A stretch of DNA of 64,000 bases, taken from assembly GCA_002633005.1 (NCBI GenBank), contig NMRA01000194.1, forward strand, positions 349,958-413,957. Direction: 5' to 3'. Positions 10,601-22,600 of this stretch are shown here, in pieces. The translations under genes were made by a program, and so were the position numbers. A model generated the notes under the pieces. It made no database searches. It was not told the DNA's origin and was given only the letters and a program-made list of their open reading frames with translations. The stretch is from Phoronis australis. Lineage: Eukaryota; Phoronida; Phoronidae. Position 1 is the stretch's first letter, and every line of letters starts with the position of its first letter.

Positions 10601-13600
10601 GTTGTTGTGTTTTAGTCTGTTTTTGGCATCCATCTCTCTATTGGTCAAAGCAGTCTAAGAATCATTATGAAAATTGGTAGATGTATTCCTAGCGGGAAAA
10701 TCATTTTTGGACAGTTTGACTGCTGTGGCACCCCCTAGTGGCAATTTGCTTGTTTCTCCGCAAGTGTTCCCCCTGCTGGACTTTGTGAAATTTGGCAAAT
10801 TTATTTCTATGAACGTCACAACAAATAAAAACGTTTGGACGAATATGACTACCACTGTGCTACTAGTGCCAGGGTTATTTTTTACGGGCTTGGCAAGTGT
10901 GTTCCTATTGAGGAGAGCATTACTGACTTGCTCTGCGCCCCCTAGAGGCTAATTTAAGTTTACTAACATTGTGAGAATGTTTAAAATAGTAATCATCCCT
11001 TGTTTCTGCGCTATATGCAATGCACATGGTGGGCTCATATCAGCGCTCTGCATTGCTCTTGTTATGTTAGCCTCTGTGTTTTTAGACATTAGCATTTCAA
11101 TTTAAACCAACACCTGCGCTTTAAGGTTATTTCTAACCTTATGACTGGTAAGTGACCTCCATTCTAACTCATATATCAAAAAAGCATGCTGTGTCACCAA
11201 GTAAAGTATGTTATTTTGTAAAAGAAAAAAGTTCTGGGATTAGAAAAATGTTGTATTTTTATCGGTTAGATGCCGGCTTTAGATGCAGTAAATGTAATTG
11301 ACCAGGCACCAGGACCGTATGAGCCCATGCTAATTCAGTGTTTGCTAGCACTAAGAGAGCTGTTATGAAACAATAACTCGATTTTGTATGCTATGGTCAG
11401 ATTTTTGGTTTACATATATATTATTTGAATCATTATTGCTGTGCAACTTTTGCCCTGACGGTTCTGTGGCTTCGCGACCCCCGACGAGTGAGTAGATTTG
11501 CAGTTTCGCGGCTAATTCACCAAAATAATCACGTGCACATTATTTCTTTGGCTGATTAGTATAGTCTTTTCGTGACTGGAAGTTTAGTTTCCAACTTTGG
11601 CTGGTTTATGTTCTTGATGTCTTCAGTACGGCCGCGACGGGCCTGATCAGGTTCCAAACCATTGGTTGGGTTAACAAGCATTTTGTGTGTGTAGCACTGA
11701 AAAAATCACAAGTCTTTAAATTACAACACACAGCTATGTTCTCCTGTCTGCATTTCACGGAAGAATAATTTGAATTTACCACTGAAGAGATTCCAAAGAA
11801 TGGAAGTCTGTGGATCAATCCTACATTATTGTCTTCGTTTTTCATGGCATCGTTCTATGCTATGAACTCCTCGTTCACTCAATATTATGACAACCCTGCC
11901 TGACTGGAGATTCAATTTGAGTGATACCTCTGAAACTTTTTTGTGAACAAGGATTAAGATAATGTCGATTTCTGTAAGAGCCCTTGAGCGAGTGTTTTTT
12001 CGGAAGAACCGTTGATGGAAATAAATTTGTTCTTTCAGAATCAAGTTACTTTTTGAATGTTAGGCATAACTGCACACCATATGCAAGGTGTGGGAATAAT
12101 ATTTTATTCATGGTGAAAGCGTTTTGTCACTCCATCAACACATAAAATGCGATTGGCATGAACGATGGTGGTTTTAAATCAACATTTTATCACCACAAAC
12201 ACAAACGCTACCGTTCAGTTGAAAAGACATTCACATAAAGCCCTTGAAAATAAAAAATAATGCCATTTAGTCCAAAATTGGTAAGATTTTGCTGTGTCTG
12301 GTTTACAGCGTCGGAAATTCATGTTCATGTCCCCAAAGGAGCAGATTGTTGTGTGAATCCTATCGTGCTGGTTAAGGTTCTGTAGGCACTTATCCACATG
12401 TCACTGCATTCAGCCAACTGTCTACAAAGCTATAGATTTTTAACCTGGCAAAAGTATTTATTTTCTGAAAGTTGAAAGTCCGTATAATATAGTTTTCGAC
12501 TTGTTACCAGTCTTCCATCAATTGGGGCATGTGACCAGTGCTCGCGTTCTAATCTCTGTACTCGAAATCAAACACGAAATTTTTTTTGACATTTTCCGTT
12601 TTACCTTTTGCAAACTCAAGACGAGTGTATTATTCTGTCTTCGAGTCATTAGAGCGTTCCCGTTGACCCCAGCTTGTTCAATCGGACAGCATATTGTTTT
12701 TAAGTTTGCTATTTTCCCAGGCAAGTGAATTGCTTGACCTTGAACACACTTTTAGCCCAGTCGAATAGACCGCGTTGTTATTCAGTTGTTCTTGAATGAA
12801 TCTCACTTCCCACATAGCAGCAAACTGGCATGGCATTGTATCATTCGGCTACAGACTGTAACAGCTGCAGATGTTGATGATTTTTCACCTATGGCTTTTG
12901 TTAGGATTTTCCTGTAAGTACTGATGAACTTTCTTGTAGATAACGTATTTTAAGACCCAACTTGTTGAAGTCGATGAAACTAGGTCTTAAAATGATACGT
13001 TCAAGTGTGCACATTCGTAATTTAGAGTGTTAGCATCATGTGATCTTGCAACATTCTTGTCATGGACTTTGATGATATTTTTCGCTATACTGTACGTCAA
13101 TCAATCAATTTATTTCTGTAATAAAGTCCATAGGCCCACTGTACAAAAGAAAGAACAACTTGTAACATACGGAGAGAACAGCATGCTATCACAGGGATGA
13201 AAAGCATAAAATACATATTACTTACTATTAGATAAACTAATTTAGCATTTTCACGTGTTGACATTGATCTATTGAACTTAAACATTCCTGTAGTACAGTG
13301 CAACGTAATTATCTCAGTTCAGAATATTCATCGTAGCTTAGAAGGAAATGGGTACTGGTCTTCCACAACATTCCGGCAGAAGGAACCTTTCTGTATGTCC
13401 TATCTTTATTAACAATGTACATTATATTTCTGACCACAACCAGTCATCACCTGTTCATTTTTTCTCTTAATGGTGGTACCCAACCTGCACACAGTAATAT
13501 AGAAAGAACATGACAACATTAGTCCACAAAGCTCTTCAGAACTTTAATTTAATTCCCTTATATATATTACGTAACACCCCTCCACTATATATGTTAGGTA

Positions 13601-16600
13601 GCACTATATGTTGGTTAGAGCAGTAGCCTGGCTATGGCCAGTTTTCATTTCCCAGAACTGTTTAGAATGTGGGTTGTTCATGTTTTTCTGGCACGTAAGG
13701 TAAATGTATTATGTTTTGATATGTTTGACTGACTCGNGGGGGAACCTGCTGGACATTTTTCATTGTTTTAAAAATTGCTTTGTAAACTTTCACATCTTTC
13801 ACATTAGGGAGACCACATTAAGACTTGGTCCACTTTCACATTAGGGAGACCACGTCACATACATTCTTTTAATTCCGTCTTATTTTTTCCTACGTTTGAA
13901 GACTTTCTTCAAGATAACTCATGAGCAGTTAATAAGGTCACACTGTATTGTAATCAAATAGCTAAACCTGTGTCCACAAAGGAGGGAAACCCCCTTTTAT
14001 GCAACAATTAACCTATCGCAAGCCCTGCCTGTGAAAAGTGGACAAACAAACAATAAGTTTTACCTGACGTGTTGTTTGTTGGGTAAAATGCCAGCTTGGA
14101 AACGAAGGTGTGTCAAGAATGCTGTATTCTGATTGGTCATTTATGCTGACAGTCAAAATCCTGGCTAGTGGTCAATTTTCAGCTTTGGGTTTTAAATATG
14201 GTACTTGGAAGAACTTTTGAAAAGCTTCTGTAACTATAACTTTTGTTTATGTTTCAAGTTAATAACTATATCTTTCTTGGTCTATTGGATGACTTGGTCA
14301 GTTACAATCAATGCAAATAGTGAACGTGTCAGTGATCTATAAACAGACCATCTCCAGCATTGCTAAATACACTGTCACTGACGCTGAGGGACATATATAT
14401 ATGGTTTAACATGACTGAAAGTTGTACTAAAATTGCATTTCTGGCATTTCTGAACAGCTTTGTTGTGAACTTTTGTTGGTGGCTGAAATAAGGACTCTAG
14501 GGCCTTTCCCATACAATTAACTTCGCTACCTCCCAAGCTTCGTTGTTAACTGTGGTTAACTGCGAAGTTAAGCGTTACTGTTCCTGTGACCACTGTTTTT
14601 TCTTTTACTAGATCTGAAGCAGACCCTGGCTGTACTGCTGGACAGTATCCTGTCGAGAGTGGACAGGCTGGAAAATAGGGTGGACAATCTGACCAGTAAC
14701 TACACCAACCTACGTCAGGTGTTGAGGAGATCGCCTCGGGCCCAGTCCTCACCTGACATGGAGAGTTTGCACTCCCAGAAAAAGATATACGACGGCAGTG
14801 AAATTGACGCTCAAAGTAGGTTGGGTTTGAATGTTGGACATGTTGCTTTATTTGGCTTTGTGTCCTGCGTTTGTTGAATGTATTGTCACAGCTTACCAAA
14901 TGCTGTCTGATAACAGCTGTGCCATTTCAAGCATGCCAACAATGAAATAAAACGTTTCCTCTGTTTAGATGTTTGTTTTACGATATTTTGCTCTTTTCTT
15001 TTTTTGTCAAAATTTCTCTGTTTTTCTGTCTCCTGAACTCTCTCTCTCATCTTTTTTTCATTCTGCTGACACACATTAATTGCACTTTTTTGTCCAGTTG
15101 AGATGAATTTGCGCACGAAACACATCCGTGCTCAAAATCGTGTGCCTGTTGCTACGGTGTGGTGACCTTTTTACAGATTTTTCAAAAATTACAATTCCAA
15201 AAGTTATCTTGAAATTTTACTTATTGTGCTTAGATTTCTAAGTGTCTGCGGTCATTTGTCGCCACAGTTAGAGGGTCCATAAACCATGCTCTGTTGTTAA
15301 TGTGACATTATCGATGTTACGTCTGAAAAACGCATTTTTATTGTTGTTAAATGGGATACACCTTGAAGTCATTAGTTTTGACCAGAGCTATATAACAACA
15401 AAATCCGTTGTGTGTTTTGATTTTATTGCCAATGCTCGCAGTTGTCTTCCAGATATTCGCTGAAATCGAGGCTAGTGTCTTTACTGTTCAGATACACTTA
15501 ATATTGCCATTTAAAATGGATTGAGCCCAGTGACAGGGTGTGATGGTGTGACTGTAGAGCTGATGGGTTCAGTTCTGCTCTGCAGCTCATTTCAGAAAAA
15601 AATCAACGACTTTCTTCACAGGCGTATTTGCCCTTTCTAAGCGTGCGTGTTATGATCGAATCCTTGGTTTCAATTGTAATTGGTTGCAATAAAACTCCAG
15701 AAAAAAAACTTAACAACCATGATTCTACTTCAGTGGCTAAAACTAACCCATGGTGACGAGCATTCTAATGAGTCTGGTCTGAAATGATAAACAACTAGGT
15801 TCTTCTTAAACCTGTACGTCCTGTCTAATTTTTGTTAGGGACTACATTAGGCTAATTTTATAATTGGTCTAAATCTATTGTTGTTTTTGGCAAAAGGCGC
15901 TGGTCGTTAACCCTTTAAAGAGTTCCCACCATGAATTTTTTTAGTTTTTGAGGTTTCAGTTAATATGAAACGAATATCATGAAATCAAACTAAATAAGCA
16001 CTTTTTATGCCAAATAGTCGCGAATTTTTTAATTTTGAAGAAAAATTAGCTATTTCTAAGTTTCCTGCCAAATGATGCAATGGATCGAAGACGGTTGGCC
16101 ACTTGACAATCAACTGCAATGTCGGAACACAGCAGGTCAGAAGACAACGAGGATTTTGAGCGACAACTGGACAATTATTATGCAGACAGAGAGGAGAGTG
16201 GATACGGGCATCACACTCAAGTACTTGAAGAATCAGACAATGAATTCGGTTTTCCATTTAGAGAACTTTCGTCGGCTTTGAGGCCGTATGCATTCGACCC
16301 ACTTGTATGAGAAATGCTGCAGACATATGTGAGCAACAACCAACTGCGGGTGGTCAATATTCACAAAATAGACACTGACACTTAATTATCACTGACAAAG
16401 GCCACAGTAAACCTGGGTTACTCATATACACTGTTGCCATGAGGAATGAGCACAGTCTAAACACAATGCATAAGCCTACTTGTGGTAGCACTTGATCGAG
16501 GGCCTGGCATCACTTGCCCTAGAATGGAAGCAATTTGTTCATTATTTATACCATTCTCAATGCACTTACAGGGTGACGAGTCCTTCATTGTAACGCCGTT

Positions 16601-19600
16601 TTTGTGTGTGGTCGAAACAATTCTTTGAAATGTGCCGAACAAAGTGTGCAGTGGCTTCCGACTGAATCACATATTCCACACTGACATTTCACACTCTCGT
16701 GCGGCGCACAAACTGATGCCATTTCTATGAAAATTTCACGTATTTAGGAAATTTGAACGTAGCGACGTTCTCAATCAAGTTGTTGTTACCACAGCCTCCA
16801 CAAACGCACCTTTTCATGTCTGAAAAAGGCGGCTCTCTATGGACTTTCCTCACAACTCCTCAGTATGGCAATGGTAAAATCAACGGCGGAACGGTCTTCC
16901 ACCCATTGTGTACAAACCCGATTACAGAAAAATTATATTTTTCAATTTTTGGTTTGTTTCTTAGTAACAGGTGTACTAAAGGCTATTAAATCTCTGAAGA
17001 TGTATTTATAAAATTCCTTTTGAGACACAGGGTCAAGGTGGGAACTCTTTAAATTGAAAGCCTCTCCTAGGTTTTCTTGTATGTCGCAGCTGAAATTTTA
17101 TGGCAGGTGCATGCATTTACCACATGGCAGTTTTTAGTTATTAATAATTGTGATAATTTGAGTACACTGTCTTTAAGATTAACTGCATGAGATTGTCAGG
17201 CAAACGTGGAAACATGAAATGTCACAGAATTTCTTTACGTACAGCTTATTGGCCAACCCCAATAAATTCTGAGTTTCAACATAATTTTGAATACGCAATA
17301 AACATGTTCAGATGTGGCTCCCATAGTAAATTGTCTGACAGCTTCTTCGAATGTCCTCGCAACCGTAAGAAGCGTATTACCCCAATGCCAACGAGCTGAT
17401 TTTTTGATTTATTGCAATAAATTCATTATTTACATAGTATCTGATTTCGTCTGCTAGTGTTGTCTGAAACTAAATATACAAACAGTTATTATACTTCAGT
17501 CTGCAAGTTCATTTTTCATCAGTGTTAGATTAATATTCATTTAGATTGACGAAAATCAAAGTACCGAATGTATTAGCTTAAAACGTTGCTTGTATATAAT
17601 GTGATAATCTGTTTTCTTGTTTGGTCGTTTGTTCGTTTATCTTCCCTTATTACGTTAATTGTCCAATAATTTAGCAGCATCAACAGCTGTGTCTTCGTGA
17701 ATTTAATGAGATTTTGCCAATGGGTTGTCAGTTTGACTTGGTTAATTTCACACACCCGTCAACCACGCACTCTGTCAAAAAATATAATAATTGGTTTTGT
17801 GCGAAATAAGCAATCAATTACCATAATTTGTTTTTGTCTTTGTGTGTTCTATTCTAGGTTTTGCATCACATAATTTTACCTGAATGTAATGATTCAATTC
17901 AATTTCCTGGTAAACTGGTTTGATTTTATTTGTTGTTGTTTTGCAAACAAGCAACGTCATTTAACGTAACTTTGCCGTCTTGCAGATGATCACTAAGGTG
18001 TTTATGGTGTGAGTTCCAACATCTCTGTCTATTTGCAGAACTCATCACAGGTGATCTGCCTGACTGTAGTATTCCTCCGTATAGTGAGGTAAAGTTTCCG
18101 TCCTGTGCAGGCAAGATTGAGGTAGGTACTGGCGGCCTCTGGTTTTGGCGACTTGCTGCAAAATTTAGTGTACTTGTGGGTGCACATACACTGTGGGAGA
18201 AGTACAGTTGTGTCTTGGGACAGATGGAGGGCAAAGTTGTGTCTTGGGACAGATGGAGGGCAAAGTTGTGTCTTGGGACAGATGGAGGGCAAAGTTGTGT
18301 CTTGGGACAGATGGAGGGCAAAGTTGTGTCTTGGGACACATGGAGGGCAAAGTTGGCCAGAACCGGTTGAGGTCAAGAAAGAGTTCTATTTTAAATTTGC
18401 TGCACCTGAGTTAGGTGGGTAAGGTGGCTCAAATTCAAATTCAACCGAGTTTTTCGTACTTTATTCATTGACACAAATTGCGATCTTTGATCCAGGTTCA
18501 AAAAATTGCCGGAGTTGCATGTCTTTACGTTCTCTAACAATTGTGAACGTATTTAGTCTGGGTCATCCGAATTATCTGGTCGGCGATTATTGCTGGAGAA
18601 TTGAAGGACATGTGGGCTGGGGATAGCTTATACCTCGATCAAAGATCATTATTCATGTCAATGTATAACCTTCAGAAAACTTGTTTTAATTTGAACGTAA
18701 GTTGTCTTATTGGCGCAAACTGGGGTCCAGCAAACTGTTTAGTTCTTTCGGTGACATATTTTTCAATAAAAGAGGAAAATTCCTGTCTATTTGGGCACAT
18801 GCATGAAATTTTCCTTAAGATATATCCATAAAAATTGGCCGCTTTTACAATTATATTTCACACACACACGAACACATCAAGTTGTGAAAAGAGATAAATC
18901 TCACCCAAATTTCTTAATTTGATATGGTAATTTGACATTTCGCTGTTTCGATACAATGCTCATGACGCGCTTTAACCACCAACTCATTGCCTGTTGTACG
19001 TTTCATACTTGGTGTCATAACAGTCAATGGTGTCTAGTAAGTAGTGTGGTATGGTGTTGAGGACAACACTACATGATGCGGGCTACCTGAGCGTGCGAGG
19101 TACGTTATTAGTGCAAGGGCATCTGCAGACTTTTTTGTTTTACAAATTAGCTAATGAATGCAACTTCATCTTGTTTATGTTAAAATAGTATTACTGTTAA
19201 GTTTTTGCAATACATTAGCAGTGTTAGGAGCATGTGAGTACATCTGAAACATTACCTTAATGCTTAATCTCCCTACTGTCTGTTTCAGTACATGCAACGT
19301 ATGTGGCAAACAGACCCTTGCTATGCCCATTACGGTGTCGATGGAAGTAATTGCTCCATAGTCTTCTACTTAAGTGAGGTAGGAGTTTAGTAGGGGCTGG
19401 AGGTTGTATCATTTCTCGGGAGGATGGTTGTAATGGAAGATAGGTTGGTTACTATGTCTTGTTTTGATGTCAGTTGGTTTCATTTGATCGTGAGTAGCGC
19501 TTGGGGCATTTTTGTAGTTCTTGTTTTGGCTTAAAACAAAGGTGAAGAAAATTTCATGTTTCACGATCCAGTGCTAATGGATTTTCATTTCTGTGCGCCC

Positions 19601-22600
19601 ACATACGCATATATGAGTGCACATTGCCGTCATCTGTGTCCGGGCACCCGACGTCCACTCCTTTGCAGGATCGTAACGAGATTTGGCAGATGTGTTCCTA
19701 TAAAGCTGACCACAAACGACGAGATTGTTACCGTTCCTACCACGACTGTGCAACTAGTGGCAATTCCATTTTGTTCATGTGTGCCTCTGTATCTTTAGAG
19801 TTCCTGTATGAATCATCATGAAGTTTGACAGATAAGTTTCTATTAGGAAATGAAGAGCCCTTCCCATTTTCAGAAGGCCATTTACGGTGCAGTCATGGGC
19901 GCATTTTAACACATGGCATTGCTCTTGAATTTTCATTTCATATGCCCACAGAAACGTCTTTAGTGTTATGCACCCACGATTTTCGATGTGAAAAACACCG
20001 TCTTTTGAATTAGACCACTTATCATGTGCTTACCCCAGATAATAAAATTTCTGACCGTTGAAGAATTGACAAGTTATAGCTGAAAGCTGATCTCAATACA
20101 TTGGAACTAGCGTGCTCGTCATTTTATACATTAAATGCAGTATGGCTGAAAACAGTCTCGTTGCATGAAGAGTCGTTGTTATTAATATTTGGTACATTAG
20201 GACTTCAAACATATGTTGACTATTCGCCTTTTTCACAAATCTGGCATAATCGTTCTTTTCTTGAGACATTATTTCTATATTTAACTTAAATTATTATGTA
20301 TTCTGTTGCTGAAGGAGTGCGTAGATTTTTACTAAATTTGGTAAAAGTTTTTGCATTTTGAGCAATACAATATTGAATATTTAAAAAAATGTCAGTTTTA
20401 ACAAAATGGAAGATTTTTACGGCCCTTCTATGTGTTCGTCAAAGTGTCGCCATATGGGATCATACTTCTATGAAGTTATACATTAAAATATTTCATTTGC
20501 TGAGATGTTTTCAGTTTGTCAAATTTCAACAAGAATGTATACAATTGGATCTCATTTCTTGAGAGTTCTCCCAATGGAGTAGAAGTCTCATAAATCTGAA
20601 CAAGGTCCTACGTGGAATCTTTGAAATGTACTGGAATTCTTGGTTGCTATGGTATTTCTCCACTTACGAATTTTTCTGATGTAGATGAGCTTATTTTTTA
20701 TGATTAATTTTTCAGGAAGCTTTCTGTTTTTGTTGATGAAACAAAACAAAAGGTGTTTATATACTTCTATTGTGTAATCAGGGATTTGTAAGCTCAATGG
20801 GCAGGGTGTATTTTCAAGTTGTGAATTAATTTTTAAATGTCACTTTAATAAACGAGTATACTACTACTACTGCTGCTGCTACTACTATTTAGCACACTCA
20901 CCTCATTGTGCACATCAAAAATTATTTTGAAAAATAATACACTGACCCTCCCTTATTTCACATGGGGCTACTTGATGAGAGTTTCTTGCCTCCCCTAATT
21001 CACACACACTCAGTTTTGCACTTCGGAAAATGCCTGTAACCCACTTTCTGGTCATTTTCAAAAAACAAACCATTTCCCTATTAAATCAAATGTAAAGTAA
21101 CTCGCATAATGACGTGATTTATTTTCATATTCCCTCACCGTTATTATAGAAATAAGTAATTTAAGGATATGATTTAAGAAGTCTTTATGTTTAATCCATT
21201 GGGTTCGATTGTGTTAAGTTGCTTATCTATCCAAAGTTGTTCTCTTTTGCGTCTGTGAGGGTACTAGGATATTGGAGTTTCTCTATTATTTGTACAGAAA
21301 GATCTTGTAGATTATGTTTTTCGAATTGAAATGATTAGGTATAGTATCAGAATGTTTTTATGTATTATGTTAAATCTGTGATTGCGAAACCGAGTTTGTA
21401 GATCATAAATATTGAGTGGAACATTTTCTACATGTTATTAGGTAAATGATATTGTCGGTTGTGCAGTCAGAATAATGTTTCATTTCGAAGTGTTCATTGG
21501 TTTGAGAAGACTGGAAGGAAGAATTGTCTTGATAAAGTTACGCATTTTGCATCTAGATTGTTACATTGTGTGTTGCTAATAGGTTTGTCAAAAAACATTA
21601 AAAACTTCTTAAATCATATCCGCTACAATTTATCATGTTTATTTGGCCAAATATCAGATGTCTTTTGTCACATCATATTCAATTTTACTTTATTTCTATT
21701 TCTGTTGACAAAGGATGTTATTATATCAGAAATTTTCAGTAATCCATTTTTGTTGTTTTATTTACGTATATTTAACAGGATAAAGTAAGATAATTACTTC
21801 TAGTTGAATCATGTGAGGAAACCGTCAGTCGCTCACACACGGGCTGTTGCCAATGCTTGGTTAATTAGTTAATTTTGAACATGCAGCAACTGTGAAGTCC
21901 ATAGATTTATTTGGCACACCCTCATTATCAGAATTACATTGAATTTGTTTTGCACAAAATAATTGGAGAATTATAGTAGTCTTCAAACAGCTGTGCAGGA
22001 TGGTATTTTCAGCAGCCTTTGCTAAAGGCTAGATATTTCAAATTGTCTGTGTGACGCCCTTAAGCACCTGAAACTGGGGCGATTCCTTCTGGCTGTTATG
22101 TCATTAGCCATTTGTATTTAAATCGTTTTGTTACTAATAGCATATTTAAAGTTTATTAGTTTTGAATTTTTTCATTCCAGGTTGAAAATTGGTGCCCCAG
22201 GCTGAGCTGGCGACAAAAAGCAATCAATAAAAATCAAAACAATGAGAAGGTAGGAGTGACTGCTATCATAACTGAGTATTATGGACATTTGATTGTGTAT
22301 TACAATGATTTTTTTAATCAGTATCCTGTTGGAATTTTGTACGGTATGCAGTTCTCAGTTGCTTAAGGCTGTGTCGGATCATAGTAACATGACCGCGTAT
22401 TCAGCATAATATATACAAAAGATTTTTAGTACACGTTTTCTGAAAGTAGAAAACTTGTAGAATTTGATGGCTAACTTTGTATTAATCTTTTGTTAACTGG
22501 TCGATGTCTCGCTAGTGGAAATTAGCAAAACAGCATAACAACGCTGTCAATAATATGATCAAATTTTATTTGATATAAATGTTCAAGGTGAGCTTCTTGA

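Larger units (their letters stand above)
11062..14611. other. Intron sequence, mostly unassigned
   Basis: This is the rest of the intron between MGAT5 exons a and b. Apart from the hairpin at 12,942 and the short duplication at 13,792, I recognise nothing. One undetermined base (n) lies at 13,737. Short reverse-strand open frames at 11,606-12,044 have no family signal. Confidence 0.5.
15919..17048. mobile_element. TTAA-flanked DNA transposon remnant (1.13 kb)
   Basis: The ends are inverted copies of AGAGTTCCCACCATGA (one mismatch in 16), each next to TTAA (15,915-15,918 and 17,049-17,052). A TTAA duplication is typical of piggyBac and Kolobok superfamilies. Two small inward-facing open frames lie inside, at 16,119-16,310 (+) and 16,585-16,722 (-). 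The size and the lack of a transposase core suggest an internally deleted, non-autonomous copy. It lies in the intron between MGAT5 exons b and c. Confidence 0.8.

Noticed and set aside
11739-11765. FSCLHFTEE reading on the + strand resembling the CxxHF end of a THAP domain
   Set aside because: The spacing is C-x-H and not C-x2-H, a stop follows at once, and no upstream C-x2-4-C finger was found.
17926-18376. Long repetitive open frames around the 29-bp array on both strands
   Set aside because: They are produced by a stop-free 29-base unit; no family or start context.
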